This document shows positions 48,744-56,785 of a stretch of DNA of 64,000 nt, piece by piece. Below the pieces are notes generated by a model that saw nothing but the letters and a program-made list of their open reading frames with translations, made no database searches and was not told the DNA's origin. Each line of letters starts with the position of its first letter. Position 1 is the first letter of the stretch. The translations under genes and the position numbers were made by a program. This DNA comes from Kitasatospora sp. NBC_01246 (GTDB lineage Bacteria; Actinomycetota; Actinomycetes; Streptomycetales; Streptomycetaceae). The DNA lies in assembly GCF_036226505.1 (NCBI RefSeq), contig NZ_CP108484.1, positions 6,138,001 through 6,202,000 of the forward strand, in the 5' to 3' direction.

Positions 48744-49859
48744 ATGCGTTGGGGAACCGCAGCCGCCGTGGCGGCCGCCGCCGTCGGCACCGGGGCCGCC
48801 GTGCTGCTGATCGGCCGGAGGGCCTCCGAGCGGATGGTCCGCCCGGCGGTCGGCCGTGAGCGGGCCGCCGGCCCCGTCGTGGTGCTGACCCTCGCCGCCG
48901 GACGGGCCACCTTCACCCGCAGCGCCGAGAGCGCCCGCCCCGGCCGCTGGGCCGTCGAGTGGGGCGACGGGGGGCACGCGGTGGTCGGCGAGATCCTGCA
49001 CGCCGACGAGCGGGGCGTCACCCGCCGGCTGGTCCGCGCCGATCGCGGCACCCTGGCCCCCGGTACCGCGGTCCGCTTCACGCCCCGCGTCCACCTCGGC
49101 GACCCGACCAGCGCCCTCGGCCTGCCGTACACCGAGACCGCCGTCCAGGGCGAGCTGGGCGCGCTGCCCGCCTGGCGGCTGGACGGCAAGCGGGGCACCT
49201 GGGTGATCCTGGTGCACGGCCCCGGCGCCGACCGGCAGCAGACCCTCCCGGTGATGCCCGTCCTGCACCGGCTCGCGCTGCCCGTCCTGGCCGTCACCTA
49301 CCGCGGCGACGAGGGCGCGCCGGCCTCCCCGGACGGCCTCGGCCACTTCGGCGAGACCGAGTGGCGCGACGTCGAGGCGGCCCTGCGGCTGGCCCTGGAC
49401 AGCGGCGCCGGGCGGGTCATCCTGTACGGCTGGTCGCTCGGCGCGACCATGGTCCTGCAGACCGCGGCCCGCTCCGCCTGGGCCTCCTCGATCAGCGGCC
49501 TGGTGCTGGACTCGCCCGTGCTCGACTGGTCGGCCACCGCCCGCCGGGGCGCCGCCCGGGCCGGCTACCGGGGCGCCGCCGCCGAGCTGGGCGCGCTCGC
49601 GGCCGAGGGCCGGGCCGGCGTGGATCTGGCCGACTTCGCCCGCCTCGCGGACGGCACCGACCTGCGGGTGCCCACGCTCCTCCTGCACGGGCCCGACGAC
49701 GCGCTGGCCCCCTGGCAGGCCGCCGCCCGGCTGGCCCACCGCCGCTCCGACGTGGTCGGCCTCCAGGCCGTCCCCGGCGGCGAGCACGCCGGCCTCTGGA
49801 ACGCCGACCCCGACCGCTACGAGGAGCACCTGCGGCGCTGGCTCACCCCGCTGCTCTGA
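48744..49859 (+). CDS. membrane-anchored alpha/beta hydrolase
   Basis: The 371-residue protein has an N-terminal helix (TAAAVAAAAVGTGAAVLLIG), a beta-rich domain and then an alpha/beta hydrolase: LDGKRGTWVILVHGPGADRQ, nucleophile elbow GWSLGAT, LVLDSPVLDW, PTLLLHGPDDALAPW and the catalytic His in GGEHAGLW. The fold resembles acyl-peptide hydrolases and thioesterases. The substrate is unknown. The ATG at 48744 has GGGGAG 5 nt upstream. Confidence 0.86.
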   Translation: MRWGTAAAVAAAAVGTGAAVLLIGRRASERMVRPAVGRERAAGPVVVLTLAAGRATFTRSAESARPGRWAVEWGDGGHAVVGEILHADERGVTRRLVRADRGTLAPGTAVRFTPRVHLGDPTSALGLPYTETAVQGELGALPAWRLDGKRGTWVILVHGPGADRQQTLPVMPVLHRLALPVLAVTYRGDEGAPASPDGLGHFGETEWRDVEAALRLALDSGAGRVILYGWSLGATMVLQTAARSAWASSISGLVLDSPVLDWSATARRGAARAGYRGAAAELGALAAEGRAGVDLADFARLADGTDLRVPTLLLHGPDDALAPWQAAARLAHRRSDVVGLQAVPGGEHAGLWNADPDRYEEHLRRWLTPLL

Positions 49860-50084
49860 GGCCCGTCTCGGGCGGTCCTAGCCGTGTTCCGGACAGCCCC
49901 TCGGGCCCCTTCCCGCACCCCGTCCGCCCCGTCTTTCCCCAGGCTGGCGTGTCCGCGTCACACAGATCCGGCCAGGCGGTTTGGCCTCTGTTGCCCGATC
50001 TTGTCGACCCCCTGCGACCACCTGTCGGTAGTCGGGGCCGATCGGATGTGACAGAAGGCCGGTACAAGGGGAAGACTGCTCGAC

Positions 50085-51587
50085 GTGACGTCTCGGAATC
50101 CGCGCGACCGTGATGCCCAGCTCCCGCCGACGATCGGCTCCGGTGCGACGGTGACCCGTCTCCCCGGAACTGCCCACCGCCCCGCCGGCGCCAGGCCGGG
50201 CGGCTCCGGCGTACCCCGCCGACGAGGCCCCGCACCAGCCCCAGGCCGTGGCCGGGTCCCGGTGCCGGACGGCTTCCCCGCTCCCGCCGAGCTCGCCCCG
50301 CTGGCCCGTCGGATGCTGATCGACGCCGTCCGCATCGCCCGCTGGGCCGGTGAACTCGCCGAGGTCGACAAGCGCGGCGAGCTGCTCCCCGAGGACGCCC
50401 GCGACGCGGGCCGCGCCCTCGCCATGACGGTGGGCGCCGCCGGCAAGGCCTGGGGCCAGGCCCTGCTGGTCGGCCTGGTCGAGGCCCGGGACGGCGGCGC
50501 CGCCCCCGGCTGGCGCCTGCACGCCTGGGAGCACGACGACGAGGCCGTGGTCCGCGGCTGGTCCGCCCTGTTCGACGCCTGGACGCTGCTCGCCCCGGTG
50601 CCGCCCGCCGCCCTGCGCGGCGTGTTCGCGGTGCTCGCCGGGCAGGCCGTCGACCAGGCGCCGCAGCTGCTCTCCTTCCTCCACCTGGTGGCCGGCCCGG
50701 TCGCCGACAGCGAACTGCTGGAGCTGCTGCGCCGGGGCCTGGACGAGCGCCGGGTCGGCGGCGGCGACGGCGCGCTGGGCCTCTCGCCCGTGCCGCACGC
50801 CGCCTCCGCGGTCTCGGCCGTCCGCGGCACCTGCCGCGAGCCGCAGATCGACACCCCGGCCGCGCCCTCCGACGTGGCGGCCGTCCTGGACTGGATGCTG
50901 GACGGCCTGGCCGCGGTCGGCGCGGTGGTCCGCAAGGACGACGCCGCCGAGCTCTCCCCGCTCGGGCACTGGGCGGTGCGGGCCAAGCTGGAGGAGATCT
51001 GCACCGTCGCGCAGACCGCCGCCGGACACATCGAGCAGAGCGCCTTCGAGCTGCTCAACGCCTGCGCCGACTACTCGCCGGGCCCGGCCCGGGCCGAGTT
51101 CCGCGCCTGGGTGGCGGCCCGACCGGCCGACCGGGCGGTGGCCGAGCTGCTGGACGCCGCCCAGGGTGACGACGCACTGGTGCGCGGCCTCGCCTTCGAG
51201 GCGCTGCGGGTGGCCGGCTCCACCGCCGAGCAGGCCGTCCGGGCGGCCGTGGACGCCCCGGTGCTGCGCCCCTACGCGCTGCTCTGGCTGGCCGAGCAGT
51301 CGGACGAGGGCGTCGCCCCGGCCGATGTGCTGGGCGCGGAGGACGCCGCCTGGCTCTGGGTGGACACCGCGGCCGCGGTGCTCGACCACGGCGAGACCGA
51401 GCTGCTGGTGGGCCATGTCGAGGGCGCCTCGGCAGGTGATCCGGTCCGGCTGTTCGCCCGGGCCCGGCAGTCCGGCCACCCGCGGGCGGCGTCGGTGCTG
51501 ACCGCCGTCTCCGGCGTCCACCCGGACCCGGTCGTGGCCCGCGCGGCCCGGCGCTCGGCCTTCAGCGTCCACCGCGGCGGCGCGTAG
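50085..51587 (+). CDS. conserved hypothetical helical protein
   Basis: The 500-residue protein has a disordered Arg/Pro/Gly-rich N-terminal tail of about 60 residues, then an Ala/Leu-rich all-helical body with HEAT-like repeats (VRGLAFEALRVAGSTAEQAVRAAV). It has no membrane helix, no signal peptide and no catalytic motif that I recognise. The GTG at 50085 has AAGGGGAAG at a long distance. Strong third-position GC supports coding. A perfect terminator hairpin follows. Confidence 0.68.
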   Translation: MTSRNPRDRDAQLPPTIGSGATVTRLPGTAHRPAGARPGGSGVPRRRGPAPAPGRGRVPVPDGFPAPAELAPLARRMLIDAVRIARWAGELAEVDKRGELLPEDARDAGRALAMTVGAAGKAWGQALLVGLVEARDGGAAPGWRLHAWEHDDEAVVRGWSALFDAWTLLAPVPPAALRGVFAVLAGQAVDQAPQLLSFLHLVAGPVADSELLELLRRGLDERRVGGGDGALGLSPVPHAASAVSAVRGTCREPQIDTPAAPSDVAAVLDWMLDGLAAVGAVVRKDDAAELSPLGHWAVRAKLEEICTVAQTAAGHIEQSAFELLNACADYSPGPARAEFRAWVAARPADRAVAELLDAAQGDDALVRGLAFEALRVAGSTAEQAVRAAVDAPVLRPYALLWLAEQSDEGVAPADVLGAEDAAWLWVDTAAAVLDHGETELLVGHVEGASAGDPVRLFARARQSGHPRAASVLTAVSGVHPDPVVARAARRSAFSVHRGGA

Positions 51588-51749
51588 CCGTCAGGGCGCG
51601 CCGCGGCGGCGCGGAGCCGCTCGGGCCTGACCGTGGCGGCCCAACGGCCGCCACCCGGCCCGGCAGGGCCGCAGCCGGCCTCCACGGGGCCGCACGCCGC
51701 CCGCACGGCCGTCACCACCGGCCCGGCGAGGGCCGCAGGGCATGCGAGA

Positions 51750-51780
51750 GGGCCCGGATCCGTCGAGCGGATCCGGGCCC
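51750..51780. terminator. bidirectional hairpin terminator
   Basis: GGGCCCGGATCCG (51750-51762) and CGGATCCGGGCCC (51768-51780) form a perfect 13-bp stem over 5 nt, extended by A-T at 51749/51781 and followed by TTCGT. It lies between a rightward gene and the leftward pssA gene. Confidence 0.88.
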
Positions 51781-51801
51781 TTCGTCGTACGTCCCTCGGG
51801 G

Positions 51802-52680
51802 TCAGCCGAGCCGGGACTCCGCCCGGCGCGCCCGGACGTCCCCGACCTTCTGGCCGACCTTGCGCCGGATCACCAGCAGCGGGGCCATCGCGGCGAGCGC
51901 GATCTGGCCGTAGGCGCCGATGTGCAGCAGGTAGTCGCCGCCCTTCAGGCCGGTCGCCCAGGCCGCCAGGCAGCCGATCGAGAGCACGATCCAGCAGAGC
52001 GTCGCGGTGGCCAGCAGCCCCTGCGGCTTCGGGTACTCGATCCGGCTCATCATCAGGTACGCGGTACCGGCGATGGCGAGCAGACCGGGCAGGAACGGCG
52101 GGTCGAGCAGCACGATGGCGATCACCGTCATGGCGCCCATCGGGCAGGGCATGCCCTGGAACACCCCGGGTCGCATCTTCACGGCGGAGAACCGCGCCAG
52201 CCGCAGCACCACGGACAGCAGCACCGTCAGCGCGATCAGCGCCGAGAGACGGCTGTCGGAGCCCGGCGAGACCATGCCCCAGACCGCGACGAAGTAGGCC
52301 GGCGCGATGCCGAAGCTGATCAGGTCGGCCAGGTTGTCGAGTTCGGCCCCGAGGGCGGAGGAGCGCAGCTTGCGCGCCACCAGTCCGTCGAAGAGGTCGC
52401 ACATCGAGCCGATCAGCAGCAGCGTCACCGCGGTGGCGGCGCTGTGCTTGTCCGGCGCGGCGTCCGGGTTGGTGATGTGCGGGACGAGGACCCCGGTGGT
52501 GATCGAGTAGATCGCCAGGAAGCCGCAGACGGCGTTCCCCAGGGTCAGGAAGTCGGCGGTGGACAGGTGCTGGGGAGAGCGCGGGGCGCGCAGCTCGCGG
52601 TCGCGCGCCCAACGGCGGCGGCGCAGGGCCGTCTCCTCGTCGTCCAGGCCGACGATCGTCTCAGGTTCAGTCACGGTCAA
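51802..52680 (-). CDS. pssA: CDP-diacylglycerol-serine O-phosphatidyltransferase
   Basis: The 292-residue integral membrane enzyme has the CDP-alcohol phosphotransferase motif DGLVARKLRSSALGAELDNLAD (D-G-2x-A-R-8x-G-3x-D-3x-D). Several membrane helices follow. It condenses CDP-diacylglycerol with serine to phosphatidylserine. It overlaps psd by 14 bp if it starts at the TTG at 52680; a GTG at 52674 is the alternative. The pair makes phosphatidylethanolamine. Confidence 0.92.
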   Translation of the reverse strand: MTVTEPETIVGLDDEETALRRRRWARDRELRAPRSPQHLSTADFLTLGNAVCGFLAIYSITTGVLVPHITNPDAAPDKHSAATAVTLLLIGSMCDLFDGLVARKLRSSALGAELDNLADLISFGIAPAYFVAVWGMVSPGSDSRLSALIALTVLLSVVLRLARFSAVKMRPGVFQGMPCPMGAMTVIAIVLLDPPFLPGLLAIAGTAYLMMSRIEYPKPQGLLATATLCWIVLSIGCLAAWATGLKGGDYLLHIGAYGQIALAAMAPLLVIRRKVGQKVGDVRARRAESRLG

Positions 52681-53359
52681 GGCGCGTCACCCCGGCTGTG
52701 GTCTTCTGGCCGACCTCGACGCCGACCTCGACGCCGGCCGGCAGGTAGGTGTCGACCCGGGACCCGAAGCGGATCAGACCGATCCGATCGCCCTGCTCGA
52801 CCTTGGTACCGGCGTCGACGTACGGCACGATGCGGCGGGCCACGGCCCCCGCGATCTGCACCATCTCGATGTCGCCGAGCTCGGTGTCGAAGTGCCAGAC
52901 GACCCGCTCGTTCTGGTCGCTGTCCTTGTTGAACGCGGGCACGAAACCACCCGCGACGTGCTCGACGGAGGTCACGGTGCCGGGCAGGGGCGCCCGGTTG
53001 ACGTGGACGTTGAGCGGGCTCATGAAGATCGCCACCCGGGTGCGGCCGTCCGGCCAGGCGTCGATGCTCTGCACCACGCCGTCGGCGGGGGAGATCACTC
53101 TGCCCGTGCCGATCTCACGCTCGGGGTCGCGGAAGAACCACAGCATGCCGGCGCTGAGCGCACAGGCGGGCACCGCCGCCAGGGCCCACGCGCCATTGCG
53201 CCGGGTGAGGGCGGTGGTCACGGCTGCCGTGGCGAGGGTGGGGACGAACCAGGGGGTGGCTCCGCGCGCGATGGTCACGCGGGGTCGCCGGCCGGCCGTC
53301 GTGGCGGCGAGGGCATCGCTGTCCGTGACGGAGGTGTGAGGGGACGGGCTGATGGGCAT
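52667..53359 (-). CDS. psd: phosphatidylserine decarboxylase proenzyme (short form)
   Basis: The 230-residue protein has a membrane-spanning N-terminal part, then FFRDPEREIG, ISPADGVVQSID, FMSPLNVHVNRAP and the self-cleavage site RFGS (Ser200), where the pyruvoyl group forms. It decarboxylates phosphatidylserine to phosphatidylethanolamine at the membrane. The ATG at 53359 has AAAGGT upstream. It is the first gene of the psd-pssA operon. Confidence 0.93.
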   Translation of the reverse strand: MPISPSPHTSVTDSDALAATTAGRRPRVTIARGATPWFVPTLATAAVTTALTRRNGAWALAAVPACALSAGMLWFFRDPEREIGTGRVISPADGVVQSIDAWPDGRTRVAIFMSPLNVHVNRAPLPGTVTSVEHVAGGFVPAFNKDSDQNERVVWHFDTELGDIEMVQIAGAVARRIVPYVDAGTKVEQGDRIGLIRFGSRVDTYLPAGVEVGVEVGQKTTAGVTRLDRD

Positions 53360-53864
53360 CGAAGACCTTTGTCGCGGGGGATCATGGCCGCTGGACGGGG
53401 GCCACCGCGGGGATCGAGTAATAAAGGGACGGCGTCTGTCCCGGTGGATGCTATCGGGACCACACGGTGGGTGGGCAACCCGCCTGCTCGGTCATGTGTC
53501 CTGCGTGCGGCGCAGCTGCGCCTTCTGTGTATACGACCGTAGCTCGACCCGCTCCGGTTCCCAAGGGTCCGGGCAGGGCTGGTGACTCTTGTCTCAACAG
53601 GCATGTCCGGGGAACCGCGGACCGTCGGCGCAGGGGCGCGCGCGGGGTGCGCCGAAGCGGCCGCAAGGCGCGTGACAGCAGCTGTACGCCCTACGGCCGC
53701 TTCGGGAGCCGTGCCGGACCCCAGGCGGACCAGGCCGGGGTCGTGGTGGCACGGCGGGGTGCCGGGACGGGCCCGCACGCCCGTCGACCGGCCGTCACCG
53801 GGCCGTCAACCCGCCGGGCGGAGCGTCACCGCGCCGCCCGGGCGAGTCTTCGTACTGGTCGTCC
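53360..53864. other. 505-bp intergenic region
   Basis: It separates psd from the acyl-CoA dehydrogenase gene; both are on the minus strand. The first 150 bp must contain the psd promoter. I see no hairpin terminator, no repeat and no coding frame with a credible start. Confidence 0.5.
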
Positions 53865-55067
53865 TCACTCCGCGATGCGGTACTCCTCCAGCAGACGACG
53901 TCCGACGATCATCTTCTGGATCTCCGCAGTACCTTCACCGATGAGCAGCATCGGAGCCTCGCGGTAGAGGCGCTCGATCTCGTACTCCTTGGAGAAGCCG
54001 TAGCCGCCGTGGATGCGGAAGGCGTCCTCGACGACCTCCTTGCAGTACTCGGAGGCGAGGTACTTGGCCATGCCGGCCTCAAGGTCGTTGCGCTCGCCGC
54101 TGTCCTTCTTGCGGGCGGCCATCACCATCATCTGGTGGGCGGCCTCGACCTTGGTGGCCATCTCGGCGAGCTTGAACTGGATCGCCTGGTGCTCGGCGAT
54201 CTTCTTGCCGAAGGTGGAGCGCTGCTGGGCGTAGGAGATGCCCAGCTCGAAGGCGCGGCGGGCGACGCCGCAGCCGCGCGCGGCCACGTTGACGCGGCCG
54301 ACCTCGACGCCGTCCATCATCTGGTAGAAGCCCTTGCCCGGGGCGCCGCCGAGGACGCGGTCGGCCGGGACGCGGACGTCCTGGAGGATCAGCTCGGTGG
54401 TGTCGACGCCCTTGTAGCCCATCTTCTCGATCTTGCCGGGCACGGTGAGCCCGGGGACGGTCGGGTTCGGGCCGAAGCCCGCCGTCTTCTCGATCAGGAA
54501 GGTGGTCATGTTCTTGTACGGGGAGCTGCCGCCCTCGTCGGTCTTGCAGAGCACCGCGACCAGGGTGGACGTGCCGCCGTTGGTGAGCCACATCTTCTGG
54601 CCGTTGAGGACGTAGGAGTCCCCGTCCCTGACGCCCTTGGTGGAGATCGCGGAGACGTCGGAGCCGAGGCCCGGCTCGGACATCGAGAAGGCGCCGCGGA
54701 TCTCGCCGGCGGCCATCTTCGGCAGGAAGTAGTCCTTCTGCTCCTGGGTGCCGTGCGCGTTGATCATGTGGGCCACGATGAAGTGGGTGTTCACGATGCC
54801 GGAGACGGACATCCAGCCGCGTGCGATCTCCTCCACCACCAGGGCGTAGGTGAGGAGCGATTCGCCGAGGCCGCCGTACTCCTCGGGAATGGTGAGGCCG
54901 AAGAGGCCGAGCTGCTTCATCCCCTCCACGATGGCGGTGGGGTACTCGTCCTTGTGCTCCAGCTCGGTCGCGACCGGAATGATCTCCTTGTCGACGAAAT
55001 CCCGCACGGTGGCGAGGATGTCCCGCTGGATCTCGGTGAGGCCGTCGGTCTGTGCGAGGCGTCCCAT
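53865..55067 (-). CDS. acyl-CoA dehydrogenase, probably methylsuccinyl-CoA dehydrogenase
   Basis: The 400-residue flavoenzyme has the acyl-CoA dehydrogenase fold: GLTIPEEYGGLGES, AFSMSEPGLGSDVSAI, WLTNGGTS, QRSTFGKKIAEHQAIQFKLA, and the catalytic-base region EDAFRIHGGYGFSKEYEIERLYREA. In this gene order the expected substrate is (2S)-methylsuccinyl-CoA, oxidised to mesaconyl-CoA in the ethylmalonyl-CoA pathway. It is shorter than the Rhodobacter enzyme, so this is inference from context. AGGAG precedes the ATG by 7 nt. Confidence 0.85.
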   Translation of the reverse strand: MGRLAQTDGLTEIQRDILATVRDFVDKEIIPVATELEHKDEYPTAIVEGMKQLGLFGLTIPEEYGGLGESLLTYALVVEEIARGWMSVSGIVNTHFIVAHMINAHGTQEQKDYFLPKMAAGEIRGAFSMSEPGLGSDVSAISTKGVRDGDSYVLNGQKMWLTNGGTSTLVAVLCKTDEGGSSPYKNMTTFLIEKTAGFGPNPTVPGLTVPGKIEKMGYKGVDTTELILQDVRVPADRVLGGAPGKGFYQMMDGVEVGRVNVAARGCGVARRAFELGISYAQQRSTFGKKIAEHQAIQFKLAEMATKVEAAHQMMVMAARKKDSGERNDLEAGMAKYLASEYCKEVVEDAFRIHGGYGFSKEYEIERLYREAPMLLIGEGTAEIQKMIVGRRLLEEYRIAE

Positions 55068-55249
55068 CGTGCGGCTCCTGTGGCGAAAGAGGGAGAGGGT
55101 GGGGGGAGGGCAGAACAGCGGGGGGGGGGATTTTCCGGGGGCCCTGCCGGCGTGGCTGCGGCAGCAGGGCCCCCGGTACCGGGGCGGGGATCGGCCGATG
55201 ACGGCGGCCTACCCGTCCGGGGCTCCTGGGTGGTACGGCTCTGGACGGG

Positions 55250-55753
55250 CTAGGACAGCGGAGTCGGGCGGCCGGGCTGCTCGCCGCCGCGCTCCTCGAT
55301 GTACGTCGCCGTCGGCACCATCACCTTGCGGCGGAAGATGCAGACGACCGTGCCGTCCTGCTTGTAGCCCTTGGTCTCGACGTACACGATGCCGCGGTCG
55401 TCCTTGGACTTGGACGGCCACTTGTCGAGCACGGTGGTCTCGCCGTACAGGGTGTCGCCGTGGAAGGTCGGCGCGATGTGGCGCAGCGACTCGATCTCCA
55501 GATTGGCGATCGCCTTGCCGGAGACGTCCGGGACGGACATTCCGAGCAGCAGCGAGTAGATGTAGTTGCCGACCACGACGTTCTTGCCGAAGTCGGTCGT
55601 CCGCTCCGCGTAGTTGGTGTCCATGTGGAGCGGGTGGTGGTTCATGGTGAGCAGACAGAAGAGGTGGTCGTCGTACTCGGTGACCGTCTTGCCGGGCCAG
55701 TGCTTGTAGACAGCGCCGACCTCGAACTCCTCGTAGGTGCGTCCGAACTGCAT
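55250..55753 (-). CDS. MaoC-family hydratase, probable mesaconyl-CoA hydratase
   Basis: The 167-residue protein is a single hot-dog fold of the MaoC type: TVTEYDDHLFCLLTMNHHPLHMD, VVGNYIYSLLLGMSVPD, HIAPTFHGDTLYGETTVL. It has the D-x-H dyad spacing of the family. Beside the CoA-ester lyase and the mutase it is the likely mesaconyl-CoA hydratase, producing beta-methylmalyl-CoA. The ATG at 55753 has AAGGA 8 nt upstream, and the gene starts 29 bp after the lyase stop. Confidence 0.85.
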   Translation of the reverse strand: MQFGRTYEEFEVGAVYKHWPGKTVTEYDDHLFCLLTMNHHPLHMDTNYAERTTDFGKNVVVGNYIYSLLLGMSVPDVSGKAIANLEIESLRHIAPTFHGDTLYGETTVLDKWPSKSKDDRGIVYVETKGYKQDGTVVCIFRRKVMVPTATYIEERGGEQPGRPTPLS

Positions 55754-55782
55754 CTCAATGGTCCTTAGGAGGTCAGGAGGGG

Positions 55783-56760
55783 TCAGGCCTGCGGGGGCTC
55801 GAACTTGGAGGTGCGCTCGAACCCGGCGGCGCGGCCCTTGCCCGCGATGACCAGGGCCATCTTGCGGCTGGCCTCGTCGATCATCTCGTCGCCGAGCATC
55901 GCGGAGCCCTTGGCACCGCCCGCCTCGGAGGTGCACCAGTCGTAGGCGTCGAGGATCAGCTCGGCGTGGTCGTAGTCCTCCTGCGAGGGCGAGAAGATCT
56001 CGTTCGCGGCGGAGACCTGGTCCGGGTGGAGCACCCACTTGCCGTCGAAGCCGAGCGCGGCGGCGCGGCCGGCCACCTCGCGGTAGCCCTCCTGGTTGCG
56101 GATCTGCAGGTAGGGGCCGTCGATGGCCTGCAGGTCGTTGGCGCGGGCGGCCATCAGGATGCGCATCAGGATGTAGTGGTAGGCGTCGGCCGGGTAGCCC
56201 GCCGGCTGCTCGCCGACCACCAGGGACTTCATGTTGATCGAGGCCATGAAGTCGGCCGGGCCGAAGATGATCGTCTCCAGGCGCGGGGAGGACTCGGCGA
56301 TCGCGTCGACGTTGATCAGGCCCTTGGCGTTCTCGATCTGCGCCTCGATGCCGATCTTGCCGACCTCGAAGCCCATGGTCTTCTCGATCTGGGTGAGCAG
56401 CAGGTCGAGCGCCCGGACCTGCTCGGCGTCCTGGACCTTCGGCAGCATGATGCAGTCGAGGTTGGGGCCGGCGCCCTCGACGACCGTGATCACGTCGCGG
56501 TACGTCCAGTGGGTGGTCCAGTCGTTGACGCGGACGACCTTGGTCTTCTTGCCCCAGTCACCGTTGTTCAGCGCGTCGACGATGTTGTGCCGGGCGCTCT
56601 CCTTGACCAGCGGGGCGCAGGCGTCCTCCAGGTCGAGGAAGACCTGGTCGGCCGGGAGGCCCTGGGCCTTCTCCAGGAAGCGCGGGTTGCTGCCCGGTAC
56701 GGCGAGGCAGGAGCGGCGGGGGCGGAGCCGGTTGACGGGGGTGTCGCTGGCGTTGCTCAT
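55783..56760 (-). CDS. HpcH/HpaI-type CoA-ester lyase (malyl-CoA / beta-methylmalyl-CoA lyase)
   Basis: The 325-residue protein is a CitE-like lyase: RRSCLAVPGSNPRFLEKAQ, DQVFLDLEDACAP (metal-binding acids), NDWTTHWTYRDV, IEAQIENAKGL, PADFMASIN, and KWVLHPDQVSAANEIFSPS. In the ethylmalonyl-CoA pathway it cleaves beta-methylmalyl-CoA to glyoxylate and propionyl-CoA. The ATG at 56760 follows the mutase by 25 bp. Confidence 0.9.
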   Translation of the reverse strand: MSNASDTPVNRLRPRRSCLAVPGSNPRFLEKAQGLPADQVFLDLEDACAPLVKESARHNIVDALNNGDWGKKTKVVRVNDWTTHWTYRDVITVVEGAGPNLDCIMLPKVQDAEQVRALDLLLTQIEKTMGFEVGKIGIEAQIENAKGLINVDAIAESSPRLETIIFGPADFMASINMKSLVVGEQPAGYPADAYHYILMRILMAARANDLQAIDGPYLQIRNQEGYREVAGRAAALGFDGKWVLHPDQVSAANEIFSPSQEDYDHAELILDAYDWCTSEAGGAKGSAMLGDEMIDEASRKMALVIAGKGRAAGFERTSKFEPPQA

Positions 56761-56785
56761 GAGGGGTGGTCAGTTCCTTCCACGA

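Noticed and set aside
53582..53944. A 120-codon frame between psd and the acyl-CoA dehydrogenase
   Set aside because: It overlaps the dehydrogenase 3' end, has no ribosome-binding site and shows the composition of non-coding GC-rich DNA.
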